Shown: positions 45,610-57,749, counted from the stretch's first letter. The stretch is DNA of 64,000 bases from Elephas maximus indicus (GCF_024166365.1 NC_064822.1:149488823-149552822); one strand, 5' to 3'. The notes: generated by a model not told the origin, from the letters alone. Numbers and translations are program-made.

Positions 45610-46595
45610 TTTCATATTTAATCAGTGGTGGTTTTATAGCTAATGATTGCATATCTTTTTTTTGATACAATCCACTCATTTTATTCAGATTTCCCCAGTT
45701 TTACTTTACTCATTTTTTTTTTTTAATCATGCTTTAGGAGAAATTTACAGAGCAACTTAATTTCTCATTAAGCAATTAATACACATGTTGCTTTGTGACA
45801 TTGGTTGCCAACCCCATGATGTGTCAACACACTCCCCTTTTTGACCACGGGTTGCCCATTTCCATTCATCCAACTTTCCTTTCCCTTCCTGCCTTCTCTT
45901 GCCCTTGCTTTGGGATTGGTCTGCCCATTTAGTCTCATACACATGGTTGAACTACAGTCTTATTGTTTGTTTTATTGATCTGTCTAATCTTTGGCTGAAG
46001 GGTAAACTTCAGGAGTGAGTACTGTATTGAGTTAAAAGGGCGTTTGGGGGCCATACTCCTTGAATTTCTCCAGTGTCTGTCAGATCAGTAAGTCTGGTAT
46101 TATTTTGTGAGTTTGAATTTTGTTCTACATTTTTCCCTCAGTCGGTCCAGGGGCCTTTATGGTGATCCCTGTCAGAGCAGTCGGTGGTGGTAGCCTGGCA
46201 CCATCTAGTTGTGCTGGACTCAGTCTGGTGGAGGCTGTGGTAGTTGTGGTCCATTAGTCCTTTGGACTAATCTTTCTCTTGTTTCTTTGGTTTTCTTCAT
46301 TTTCCCTTTCTCTAGATGGAGTGGGACCTTAGGTGGCCACTCACAAGCTTTTAAGACCCCAGATGCTACCACCAAAGTAGAATGTAGAACATTTTCTTTA
46401 AAAACTATGTTATGCCAGTTGAGCTAGATGTCTTCTGAGACCATGGTCCCGAGCTCTCAGCCTAGTAACTCAGTCTCTCAGGAAGTTTGGATGTGTCTGT
46501 GAAGCTTCTACAAGTTTGCCTTTGTCAAGTTGTACTGACTTCCCCAATATTGTGTACTGTGTTATCCTTCACCAAATTACGATTTATCTACTGTT
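45610..46595 (-). mobile_element. L1 3' UTR fragments inside Tigger1 (minus)
   Basis: From about 45712 (T-run) to 46595 the sequence parallels the L1 3' UTR at 32202-33070, including TTTTAAGACCCCAGATGCTA and CCATGGTCCCGAGCTCTCAG. The preceding 45610-45711 resembles a different, older L1 3' end (GATACAATCCACTCATTTTA). Tigger1 sequence resumes at TAGATGTAATGATATTGCAC. Confidence 0.8.
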
Positions 46596-46759
46596 TAGAT
46601 GTAATGATATTGCACACTTATGTTTACACTACACTGTAGTTGATCAAATTTTTATATGCACTGGGAAACCAAAAAAATTGTGTGACTTGCTTTTTGCAAT
46701 ATGCGCTTTATTGCTGCAGTCTGTACCTGAACCTGCAATGTCTCCAAGGTATGTCCGTA

Positions 46760-46895
46760 TTTATAGTCTTTTGTAAGTAAGTTTTATGAGGGTATGGACC
46801 TTGTCTGTCCTGTTCACTGCTGTATTCTCAGTGTTTAAAACAATACTTGAAACAAGTTATAGGCACAGTGAGTATTTGCTGAATGATGCAAGTAA
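46760..46895 (+). mobile_element. L2 LINE 3' end, second piece (plus)
   Basis: TATGAGGGTATGGACCTTGT, CTGTCCTGTTCACTGCTGTA and GTGAGTATTTGCTGAATGAT are the L2 3' terminal motif order. With 43020-43505 it makes one L2 split by Tigger1. Confidence 0.8.
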
Positions 46896-47349
46896 GCTTT
46901 TGTCGTTTGGACTTTATGTCCTAACTCTAAAGTTAGGTCAAGTTGCACTCTATTAGTTGCTTGTAGATTTTGTTCTCAGGTTCTATGACCTTCAAAGAAT
47001 CTTCATGACCTACCACTCTTTGCCAGTCCTGGAGAACCTGATACTAGATTTTACATTATGTGCTGGGGATTGTTTTCCGTGAGTATTCTATGACTTATAA
47101 AAGCCCCATAAATGCGTTCTGGAGCAAGCTATAGCATAAGTATATCTAAAACTAAAAATAATCCACAGATTCATGGATGCCAATCCTACCATTCCTTTTT
47201 CCTAGAACCGTGTGTTTTATATATGGGAGCTTATATGACATAATTTCTAGGCCGTTTTTATCAATTTCTGGCATCCTCCCAAGGTTGTATTCATAACAAA
47301 AGAGCAAGATCTTTCAAGAACAAATAGGGTATCTTTGCATTCTCCACCT
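46896..47349. other. Unassigned stretch
   Basis: No recognised gene or repeat. Confidence 0.5.
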
Positions 47350-47354
47350 TATTC

Positions 47355-47795
47355 AACAGTACATGCTTACTCATATACCATATTTTTACACAAATAACGT
47401 GCACTGTCTACATTTGTTTGCCAACTGCCCTCCCCTGCCCCCAACCATAGTTTGGTAAGCACTGCTATGTCAATTTTTTTTACATGTTGCTGTAAAAAAA
47501 TTAACATAGTACGCTTATAAAAATACCTTTGGATGGGAACTGTTGCCAAACAAACATAGAAACCCAAACCCAAGCCCAGTGCCATCGAGTCGATTCCGAC
47601 TCATAACAACCCTATAGGACAGACTAGAACTGCCCCACAGAGTTTCCAAGGAGCACCTGGTGGATTCAAACTGCCGACCCTTTGGTTAGCAGCCACAGCA
47701 CTTAACCACTATGCCACCAGGGTTTCCCAAACATAGAAAGTGCTCATCATTTGCATAAAAATTCATTCATATACACTTGAGAGCATGCACACACA
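47355..47795. repeat. Long imperfect inverted repeat (foldback element), split by an AfroSINE
   Basis: The centre is a near-perfect hairpin: CTATGTCAATTTTTTTTACA, six-base loop TGTTGC, TGTAAAAAAATTAACATAG (47465-47509). Going outward, the left arm motif TCTACATTTGTTTGCCAACT pairs with AACTGTTGCCAAACAAACAT on the right, and TTTTTACACAAATAACGTGCAC (left) pairs with GTGCTCATCATTTGCATAAAAA (right, after the SINE). Each arm is about 125 bases once the AfroSINE (47563-47739 with its repeat) is removed. No coding. This fits a MITE-like or palindromic repeat; I cannot name the family. Confidence 0.75.
47563..47727 (-). mobile_element. AfroSINE, short form, perfect 12-bp TSD (minus)
   Basis: CAGTGCCATCGAGTCGATTC at the left and CCACCAGGGTTTCC at the right mark the complete antisense copy. 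CAAACATAGAAA repeats exactly at 47551-47562 and 47728-47739. CpG sites such as TCGAGTCGATTCCGAC are still intact, so it is probably one of the younger copies. Confidence 0.97.
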
Positions 47796-49374
47796 CTCAA
47801 GGACAGTATTTTCAATAAATTTAGTTCATTTAGAATTATTCAGAATTCTGAATGATTGTTGCTGTTTTTATGTTTTTGATAAACAAGCAATGTATAAGTC
47901 AGAAATAGGAATTTTCATAGACTCTGATATAGTACACATCACACAGACATAATCACAGTATAATATATATATATAAATTCTCTGAGAAAGAAAAATATGA
48001 GGTCAGAAAAACATATCTCCCTTTTAAAAGAGAATTAGCTCTAATTTAAGGTAAACTATGGTCACTTGGAACTGAAGATATATTTAAAAGTCAGTTGTGG
48101 CACTTGAAATATGTATCCCTTTGAGCAGGTAAGAAACCACATTTTAAACTAAACAATGAGTTTTAGTTAACTGAAAATCAAATTGAAACGAAGGTTTCAA
48201 GTAAGACTAAATTTAATTATACTCTGTTCTCCATTCAAAGTGACATATTTTTCTATTATATATTCCTGACATCGAATAAAATAAGAGAAAAAAAAAAGCC
48301 TCTCTTTTTGTCACATTGTTTTATTGCAAAACGTGTTTCCATTCATCTCAGTTAAACCTTCCTATTTGTATGGAAGTCAAACTTCAAAGAACATGTTTGA
48401 GTTAATTATGGAATGTCATAAAAAAAAAATTCTCAGCTAGCAAGATGATAATAGTCCATGAATGCTCTTAATTTTAATCTCTTCATAATGATTAAACTCA
48501 AAGTGAACATCCAGGATTTTGGAATTTTATTATCATTAATATGCTTTCTTATATCCTACCTATTTTTTCTATCTTTTCTTCTAATATTACACACCCGAAG
48601 AGATTTTTGTTTTGAAGCTGGCTATTTCAACTTGCACTCTCTCGTGTAGAAGTTAACCTCAACCTTAAATAAAAGTGGTTCTGACAGTTTTAACTCTAAA
48701 TACACCATAGAATTCTAAATGCAAATTTACTATGCAAATGTGCAAAAGCTTAATAAATACTCACTGAATTTTGCTGGGGAAGGAAAAAGCAAAAATTAAA
48801 TAAATTTCAATAGCATGTAATAATGCATCTATGTAAATACATAATATACAATAGTTTACCTATAAGTACTGGGACTATAATACCATCATGTGAGGAATGC
48901 ACAGTCTGGTAGCAGAAAGGAAAGAATTACATGCAATGTCATATGATAAGTACAAAGATAGGAGCAATTTGAGGATTGCCACATGGAAGGCTTCCTAGAT
49001 TCTAAGTTGAGATTTAAAGAACGACTAGAATGATAATGTCTCATGTCAGAACGGAATTTGCATTGGCCTCAGGTGTGAGATATATTTGAAGAGTAAGCAA
49101 ATATTCTGTATGGCTAGAATACAGTCTATGAAGAGGGAATCTTGGGAGTTCAGGGACTTCCTGGATTGGCAGAGCATGCACTCTAGAGAAGGTGGCACTT
49201 CTCTGGAGATAATGAAAGTCTCTTGTTGGGATCCCTCACAGACCATGCCTGATGTGTTTCTTAGTTTGTATCCTTTCTGGTTATAATAAATCAGTAATTC
49301 TCAGTATAGATAGTCTCCATGAATTCTGTGAGCCATTCCAGTAAATTAACGAACCCAGAGGGCACAGCGAGTCC
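47796..49374. other. Unassigned AT-rich stretch
   Basis: No gene recognised. The 48880-49100 part has a vague resemblance to old mammalian repeats but could not be placed. Short TA run near 47963-47975. Confidence 0.5.
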
Positions 49375-49382
49375 CAGCAAGG

Positions 49383-52300
49383 CCTTGTTGTTGTTAAGTC
49401 CCATAGAGTCAATCCTGATTCGTAGTGCCCCGATCCTATGAACAACATAAGGAAACACTGCCCAGCCCTGCAACATTCTCACAATTGTTGCTATCCTTGA
49501 GCCCATCGTTGCAGTCACTGCGTCAATCCATTTCACTGACTCTACATTACTAAGCATGATGTACTTATGCAGGGAATGGTCCCTCCTGATAACACCTGTA
49601 AAGCATTTGAGACGAAATATTGCCATCCTTGCTTCTAAGAAGCATTCTGGCTGTACTTCTTTCAAGACATATTTTTGTTTGTTCTTCTGGAAGTCCATAG
49701 TACATTTGGTATTCTTCACCAACACCATAATTCAAAGTGATCAATACTTTTTTGGTCTTTTATTCATTGTCCAGCTTTCACATGCTTATGAGGTGACTGA
49801 AAACACCATGACTTGGGTCAGATGCACCTTTTAGAACTTAAAGTGACCTATTTGTTTTTTAATACACTAAATGTGTCTTTTGTAGCAGATTTGCCAAATG
49901 CAATGTGTCATTTGACTTCTTGAGTACTGTTTCCATAAGCATTGATTGTGGATCCAAGTAAAATGAAGTCCTTGACAACTTCAATCTTTTCTACATTTAT
50001 CAAGATGTTGTTTAACTGGTCCAGTTGTGAGGATTTTTGGTTTCTTTATGTTGGAGTGATATCAATACTGAAGGCTGTAGTCTTTGATCTTCACTAGTAA
50101 GTGCTTCAAGTACTCTTCACTTTCAGCAAGCTAGGTTCTGTCATCTGCATTTTGCAGGTTGTTAATGAGTCCTCTTCCAATCCTGATGCCACATTCTTCT
50201 TCACATAGTCCAGCTTCTAGGATTATTTACTCAGCCTACAGATTGAATAATATTGGTGAAAGGATACAACCCCGACTCACATTCTTCCTGATTTTAAACT
50301 ACGTGGTATTCCCTTGTTTTGTTCGAATGACTACTTCTTGGTCTATGTACAGGTTTCATGTGAGCACAATTAAGTGGTGTTCTGGAATTACCATTCTTTT
50401 CAATGTTATCCATAATTTATTAAGATCCACACAGTGTAATGACCTTACATAGTCAATAAAACACTTGTAAATATATTTATGCCATTCTTTGCTTTCAGCC
50501 AAGATCCATCTGACATCAGCAATGATATCTCTTGTTCCTCTTCTAAACCAGGCTTGAATTTCTGGCATTTCCTAATGATAAACTGTTGCAACTGTTTTTG
50601 AATTATCTTCATTGAAATTTTACTTGCATATGATATATTATATTGTTCCATAATTTCCACATTCTGTTGGATCACCTTTCTTTGGAAAGGGCACAAATAT
50701 CAATCTCTTCCAGTCAATTACCCAGGTAGCTGTCTTCCAAATTTCTTGGCATAGAGAAGTGAACACCTCTAACACTGCACCTATTTGTTGAAACATCTCA
50801 GCTGGCATTCTGTCAATTCTTGGAGCTTTGTTTTTCACCAATGCCGTCAGTGAAGCTTGGACTTCTTCCTTCAAGACCTTTGGTTCTTAATAATATGCTA
50901 CCTCCTGTGATGGTTGAACATAGAACAATTCTTTTTGGTACAGTGACTCTGTGTATTCTTACATCTTCTTTTGATACTATCTGTGTTGTTCAATATTTTG
51001 TCCGTAAAATGCTTCAATATTGCAACTCCAGGCTTGAAGTTTTTCTTCAGTTCTTTCACCTTGAGAGATGCCGAGTGTATTCTTCCCTTTAGGTTTTCTA
51101 ACTCCAGGTCTTTGAAAATTTCATTATAATACCTTATTTTGTCTTCTCGAGACACTCTTTTTTAAATCTTTTGTTCAGCTCTTTTACTTCGTCATTAGCT
51201 GCTTTAAATTCAAGAGTAAATTTCTGAGTCTCTCCTGATATATACATTCTGTTTTTTTCTTTCTTTCCTGTCTTTTTAATGACCTTCTGCTTTCCTCGTG
51301 TGATATGCTTGATGTCATCCCATAACTTATCTGGTCTTTGGTCATTAATGTTCAGTATGTCCAATCTATTGCTGAGATAGTCTATAAATTCAGGTGGGAT
51401 ATACTCAAGGCCATATTTTGGCTCTCGCGGACTCATTTTCTTCAGCTTACACTTGAACTTGCATATGAACAATTGATGGTCTGTTTTTTTTTCCACAGTT
51501 GGCCCCTGGTCTCATTCTGACTGATGATATTGAGCTTCTCCATTGTCTTTCCACAGATGTGGTCGATTTGTCTTCTGTGCATTCCATGTAGTGAGGTCCA
51601 CATGTATGGTCACTGTTTATTTTGTTTTTATGTTGTTGAAAAAGACATCTTCAGTGAATAAGAACTGGATTTTGCAAAATTCCATTATGCTATCTCTAGT
51701 GTCGTTTCTATCACCAAGGCCGTATTTTTCAAATACAAATCCTTCTCCTTTGTTTCCAACATTTGCGTTCCAATCACTATTAATTATCAATGCATCCTGA
51801 TTTCATGTTTGCTCTATTTCTGACTGAAGATGTTGATAAAAATCTTTATTTCTTCATCTTCGGCCTTAATGGTTGGTACATAAACTTGAATAATAGTCTT
51901 ACTAATTGTTCTTCCTTGTAGGCATGTGGATATTATCCCATCACTGACAACATTGTACTTCGGGATAGATCTTGGAATGTTCTCTTTAACAACGAATGCG
52001 ATGCCATTCCTCTTCAATTTGTCATTCCCAGAATAGCAGACCATATGATTGTCAGATTCAAATTGGCCAATACCAGTCTATTTCATCTCACTAATGACTA
52101 GGACATTGATCTTTACGAGTTCCATTTCATTTTTGATGACTTCCAATTTTTCTTGATTCATACTTCATACATTACACATTATTGATGGATGTTTTCAGCT
52201 GTTTCTTCTCATTTTGAGTAATGCCACATCGGCAAATGTAGGTCTCAAAAGCTTTGCTCCACCCATGCCTTTAAGTTTGAATCTACTTTGAGGGGGCAGC

Positions 52301-52441
52301 TCTTCCCCAGCTTTATTTTGAGTGCCTTCCAACCTGAGGGGCTCATCTTCTAGCACTATATCAGACAACATTCTGCTGCTAGTCATAAGGCTTTCACTGG
52401 TTGATTTTTTTCAGAAAGAGACTGCCACATTCTTCTTCCTA
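49383..52441 (-). mobile_element. RTE LINE copy I, near full length (minus)
   Basis: Antisense RTE from its 3' end (TTGTTGTTGTTAAGTCCCAT) to the leader. Open pieces on the minus strand are NKAPRIDRMPAEMFQQIGAV (RT start, 50638-50874), LTALVKNKAP and the endonuclease side NDKLKRNGIAFVVKENIPRS (51814-52044). Frame breaks are many. The last ~95 bp of the 5' end is inverted (next entry). CAGCAAGG repeats at 49375-49382 and 52542-52549, defining the whole insertion. Confidence 0.95.
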
Positions 52442-52445
52442 GTGT

Positions 52446-52541
52446 ATGTTGCTGTGATGGTGGAAGCTCTGCCACAGGTATGTCAAATACTGGTAGGATA
52501 ACCCATGGTGAACAGGTTTCAGAGGAGCTTCCAGACCAAGA
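52446..52541 (+). mobile_element. RTE copy I, inverted 5'-leader segment (plus)
   Basis: TGTTGCTGTGATGGTGGAAG through GAGCTTCCAGACCAAGACAG is the RTE 5' leader in the opposite orientation to the rest of copy I. It picks up almost exactly where the minus part ends, so little or no sequence was lost. Confidence 0.9.
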
Positions 52542-52549
52542 CAGCAAGG

Positions 52550-54727
52550 GTTGTCATCTTCCTATTTGGCAGTCAGAAGAACTGAGTCCTTTTAACTAGC
52601 GAACTCTGATTTAGTTGGAGGAGGCTAATTCAGAGAAGCACTCCATGGATATCCAATCTGAAGGGCAGAGTCCTTCTAATTTTTGAGCTCCAATTCAGTT
52701 CTGGATTGCTGCAGGTTTGAGAAGGTACCCCTAAGTGTCTGGCAACAAGGAAAGAGATGTAGGAAAATGGGGACTAGATCCATTTACTGTTGGGAATTGG
52801 ATACAGGCTGATCCTTATCATGCAGTTAGCAATAAAATTGGGATTTGCCTACCTTGCTCCTTGCTTATTAGCACATCTGTACTCATGAAATAGTCTTTTA
52901 TGTGGCTTCTATCATTTTCTTCCTCTCCAGTATTGGCTCATAACTGCAGTACCTTTTGAGACTGCCTGTGTGACTGCTTTTTCCATCTGCATTGTTTCTA
53001 AAGCCTGCCTCAAGCACTAATAAACATGAGGTACTGCTGTGATGCCCTCCGGATGTACCTCTCCTAGGAACAACTGTCTCCCACAGCTTAGAGGGTTTAT
53101 TTCATAACCAATGTGCATCAATATTAACCCAAAGGGGAGAATGTATTGGTCATCACCACTGGTGCCATTCTCATTTACATGTTAACATGACCTCCCCGTG
53201 CCTCATTGAAGATTTAATACATAGTCCTACTTATTAATAGCACCCTTCCTTTTGGACTCAGGCATGACTCTCTTGAGTGTAAGTTGGTATTCTGAGTAAT
53301 TTAGACCCTCATTTAATAAATTCTTGATAGATCTATCACAGACATTCTACTATCATGCTTCAGCAAGGAATAGTTAGAGGTATGTCATTATAGTACTTAT
53401 ATATTCACTACAGTTAGGAGAATTAATTCTTGTTAAGATCAGCAAAGTCAAAATAAACGAACAGAGCCCATCGATTGACTAGCTCCTTAGGGAAACACTC
53501 CCCACTATGTAGTGAATGTTTTCAGGGATTATCAAAGCCACTGCCAAGAAAATGTGAATTTATGGCTTCTTATGTCCTGAGGGATCATGAAATGTATGCG
53601 GATTTGGAAAGATAAAATAATTAGTATGATGCTTTTCCTAATTTTGCTTCATATACTATAATTGTTATTATTTATAAATTAATGAGCAGCCAGAATATTA
53701 AAGATCACAGGCATTCAAACAAAATGGAAAGCACATGAATAATGAAAATGTAAATAATGAATTATTAACTATATCATAGCCGCATCCTCTCATACAATAA
53801 TATAGATACATGTAATCACAAAATACAACACTAAACATGACTATAAAAATACATATTTCTTAAAACATGAATTGCAACTAAGGTGCTTAAAACATTTACA
53901 TTGATACAATAAATAACAGACATTTTAATCTGGTACTTTTTTTCTTTGTTCTTCAGGAAAATAGCGATTACAGAAATTAGAAACTATAGTCGTATATCTA
54001 TCATGAGAAGAAAGGAGGAATCAAATTATTTATATGCACATGAACACATGATTCAAAATCATGCCGAAATTGAAATTGAGAATTAGAGGCAAAGAATGGA
54101 GAATATTGTTTGTGCATGTGTGTGTGTTCTTGTTCTGATTCTTAATGCAGATTGATTATATTTCAATTTAATACATACAGCAATGGTTTTACTCCTTATG
54201 AGCTGTATCCTATGCTAGGCCCAAGAAGTAATGGAATGATGACTATCACATGGTTTCTGCCTGTAAGTAGCAAGCTAGGAAATAAGGATATAAGAAAGCA
54301 CATCATTACATATCAGTGTAAATTAAATGGACGTCATAAAAGAGATGGAAAAAAGAGTTAAGAGTTTTCAAGGGCATATTAGAGTAGACTTCTGTCAGGG
54401 ACAGTAGGAGAAACTTCACGGTGAAAGTGATGAAGGAGAATTTGGTTTATGAAGTAGAAAACAGAATTATACTCTACTTATGTAAGCAAAATAGAAGCTT
54501 ATATATATTGTAGCAAAGCACAGTGTAAGTCAAAGCATAATATGATTACATAGATGTCTTTTCTATACGAACAACACAAACTAAGGTCCTTATTGCAGGG
54601 AGGAGGAAATGTTACTGTTTCTCTAAAACCATGTTTGCACATCCATGTTTTGGTAAATTCCCATGGGAAGAAAAGATGCTAATCTAATTGATAGTGTAAA
54701 AATCTAAAACATTATAGTTGCTTCCCA
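52550..54727. other. Unassigned stretch
   Basis: No gene or clear repeat. The 54180-54430 part has a rhythm seen in old degraded repeats. AT-rich from 53640 on. Confidence 0.5.
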
Positions 54728-54840
54728 ATAGATGTATGAGGACAAGGATCTTTGTAGGTTTTATTTACTGATACTTCCCCAGACTCCAGAACAGAGCCTG
54801 ACATATAGTGGGAACTTTAAAAATGTCTGGTGAATGAGCT
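54728..54840 (+). mobile_element. L2-type LINE 3' end fragment (plus)
   Basis: GAGGACAAGGATCTTTGTAG, then CCAGAACAGAGCCTGACATA and GTCTGGTGAATGAGCT follow the L2 3' terminal order. Degraded. Confidence 0.65.
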
Positions 54841-54907
54841 AAAAAAAAACAACTAAGAATGTGGCTGTTATCTTTTATTACATGATTATTTCTATCTACT
54901 TTTATTT

Positions 54908-55015
54908 CTATCTACCAGATTGTGCATTACTTGAAGGTAAGAAGTGCCTCCTACTTGACTTTTATAAACACATAGATCGACTGGGCAACATAATTTTGGA
55001 ATAAATGAATGTCGG
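54908..55015 (+). mobile_element. Second L2-like 3' end fragment (plus)
   Basis: GTGCATTACTTGAAGGTAAG, CATAGATCGACTGGGCAACA and GAATAAATGAATG resemble another L2 3' end just downstream. Weak. Confidence 0.5.
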
Positions 55016-56668
55016 AAATAAATATCAATGAGTCATACAATCTACATGAAAAGGGCAAATGTCTTGGTATTTCAAATAAAATAAATTTAAGTAAACAAGC
55101 AATCAGACATTTAAAGGAAGCCAGATAGGTTTTGACCTTTTCAATTTCATTTACCCTTTAACTCAAAGACATTATTAGCACTTAAATTATAATGCTTGTG
55201 AAGATAAATTTCAGTTCAACTGGTCATCTTTGGGAGAAAATAAAATGTATCTAGTGACAGTTACTCTAATTATGTAGTAGAAAAGCAGAATTTGCCACAA
55301 AGGAAAAGGTGACGATGCTAACCCATTGTTATGCTAATCAGTAAAAAAGAATTGAAGGCACAATAATAAATTGTGGTTTCATGTGTGTATACTGGAAAAC
55401 TCCCAAAGAAAAAAGTCTGAGTAACACAAAAGGAATTTCACCACTGCTGTCTGCAGGATAAAAAAAGAATTTTGACTAGTTTCTTTCCCCAGATTTGTAG
55501 CAAAAGAATCTCTGGAAGTTTGACCTTTATCAGATGACAATCTACTTCTAACATCCCAACTTTTTTACTTTCTTCCTAATTCATGTGCTGAATGGGAAAA
55601 GTAATTTCCATTGCATTATGAACAGGTCATCCCCTCCCTTACTACATTTTCTCAGGGTCAACACAATCATGAGCAGTAATGGATGTCTAGCATAGTTGAG
55701 GTGCTAGAAGAGCATGTTCAAAATGAAAATAATAACAATAATAACCTATCAAAAAATCATGTTTGAAGTTTTAATATCATAGATGGTTCTGGTAATCAGA
55801 TATAATGTGTTAGAAATCTGTGAAGATTGTAAATCAAAATTCTCCCCACTAATAGAAACATTCTAAAACATACCCTTTAGCAAATTATTTGCTTAAGAAG
55901 TAGCAGAAATGATATTTTCCACATAGTTGAAAAAAGAATGTTTCAGGGGCAAAGCAATTTTTAAGCTAAAAGAGGTAGCTTATCCTTAGATGAGATCCAT
56001 TTGAAAGAGTTTTATTCTTTCTGTGAATTCTCATATACTTGGTGTATATGCAAAGCTCCCATTTTATTTATATATGTGCACCTAACCTGTGGGCTATGTT
56101 CTGCCTTTCTAGTCACCTGCCTATCTAACCATTTATCTCTATAACATTTAGAATGGAACTGGGATTTTCTGAGGTGGTGTTTAACTAACCAAAGAAGAAT
56201 CTAGTTCTGGAAATAAAATCGGTACAGCAATTATCATAATCTAAATGCTAATAAATAACAATTTTATTTTGCCGTGTAGGACTGAAAAACCTCGGAACCT
56301 ATATTTTTTGCTTCTATGAACATCTGACAAGTGACTTAAAATGTAACAATTTTTTTTTTTAATTCTGTTAGACTTGCCCAGCTCATATAGAGTATAGAAT
56401 TTTAATTCCAATTTTCATTTTGGTAAAATTATATTCTTTTGCATTTGTATAGGGACTTAAACTTGAGAATGAATATCCATGTTCACTGTATTATTTAATT
56501 CCAAACAACACACTCTCTAACAAAAGCAAGTGTTATTAGGAATTAGGAAATCGAACCTTAATGGTGTTAAGTCACTTGCTGTAAGTTTGCCAATTTTCAT
56601 TGACAGGGTTCCACATATCTGATTAGTTCTCTCTTTATGCACATTTTTTAAAATTAAAAATTATATGT
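55016..56668. other. Unassigned AT-rich stretch
   Basis: No gene, RNA or recognisable repeat in this segment. Confidence 0.5.
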
Positions 56669-56680
56669 GTTTATTCAACA

Positions 56681-56842
56681 AGAGCCCTGGCACAGTGGCT
56701 AAGAGCTCGGCTGCTAACCAAAATATCAGGAGTCCAAATCTACCAGCAAAAATTTGGAAATCCTGTGGGGCAGTTCTCTGTCCTATGGAGTTGCTATGAG
56801 TTGGAATTGACTCCATGGCAAAGAGTTTTTTTTTTTTTTTTG
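56681..56842 (+). mobile_element. AfroSINE, short form, perfect 12-bp TSD
   Basis: AGAGCCCTGGCACAGTGGCT head, GGGGCAGTTCTCTGTCCTAT core, T-run tail. GTTTATTCAACA is exactly repeated at 56669-56680 and 56843-56854. The head lacks a few bases (GGTGGC reduced to GGC). Confidence 0.95.
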
Positions 56843-56959
56843 GTTTATTCAACAACTCAACATTAACTCAATATTCTTTGGTGTGTGTGTTTGAAAATAC
56901 TTACAAGTGGTTCAAGAAGTTTCTTCTCAAAGGAATTAATACATCACTCCCAAGGTGGT

Positions 56960-57190
56960 CAGTTAAGTAGAGTACTTAAGTGCACACGATCTGAGGCCAG
57001 GGTGCCTTGGTTTGAACCCTGACTCAATCACTGACTGTGTGTTCTTGAACTATTTATTCTTTCAGTTTTCTCATAAGAACATGAGAAAAATTATACCTAC
57101 CTCAGACGGCTGTGGTGTGGATGAATGAAGTAAAACACACATAAAATTAAGCGCCTAGTACAACTTAAGTGCTCAACCTATGCTACCTAA
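56960..57190 (+). mobile_element. MIR element (plus)
   Basis: GGTTTGAACCCTGACTCAAT (tRNA-like B box), CTGACTGTGTGTTCTTGAAC, TCAGTTTTCTCATAAGAACA and GTGCTCAACCTATGCTACCT are in the MIR order. An ancient mammalian tRNA-derived SINE. Confidence 0.8.
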
Positions 57191-57248
57191 TACTATTGTC
57201 TATTTGTTATTTTTATCCAGTAAAACTGAAAGTCTAATTAACAGTGGC

Positions 57249-57749
57249 TCCCTTAAAGTGCTGAAAAGCAAAGATGTCACCTTGAGGACTGAGGTATGCC
57301 TGACCCAAGCCATGGTACTTTCAATCACCTCACATGAATGTGACAGCAGGACAATGAATAAGGTAGACTGAAGAAGAATTGATGACTGGGAGTTATGGTG
57401 TTGACGAAGAATATGAGTGTACTGTGGACTCTCAGAAGAACGAGCAAATCTGTCTTGTAAGAAGTACAGCCAGAATGCTCCTTAGCAATGAGGATGAGGA
57501 GACTTTGCCTCCTTTACTTTGGACATATTATCAGGCGGGATCATTCCCTGGAGTAGGACATCATGCTTGGTAAAGTAGAGGGTCAGAGAAAAGGAGGAAG
57601 ACCTTCAATGAGATGGATTGACACAGTGGCTGCAACAATGGACTCAAACATAGCAACAACAGTGCAGATAGTACAAGACCTGGAAAAGTTTCATTCTTTT
57701 GTACATAGCGTCACTATGCATTGGAGCCAACCCTGCGGCACCTAACAGT
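57249..57749 (+). mobile_element. RTE LINE copy J, 3' end (plus, 5'-truncated)
   Basis: Sense RTE from CTTAAAGTGCTGAAAAGCAA to CACCTAACAGTAACAATA. It covers the RT C-terminal domain in broken frames (MLGKVEGQRKGGRPSMRWID at 57563-57745 is still readable) and the 3' UTR. 5'-truncated; no clear TSD. Confidence 0.92.

Larger units (their letters stand above)
43506..46757 (+). mobile_element. Tigger1 DNA transposon, complete ends (plus), with nested L1
   Basis: Terminal inverted repeats are CAGGCATGCC at the left and GGTATGTCCG at the right (complement CGGACATACC), each next to a TA (43504-43505 and 46758-46759) as Tc1/mariner-pogo elements require. The interior carries a broken transposase (44137-45470). 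L1 sequence at about 45610-46595 lies near its 3' end. The order of insertion is L2, Tigger1, then L1. Confidence 0.95.
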
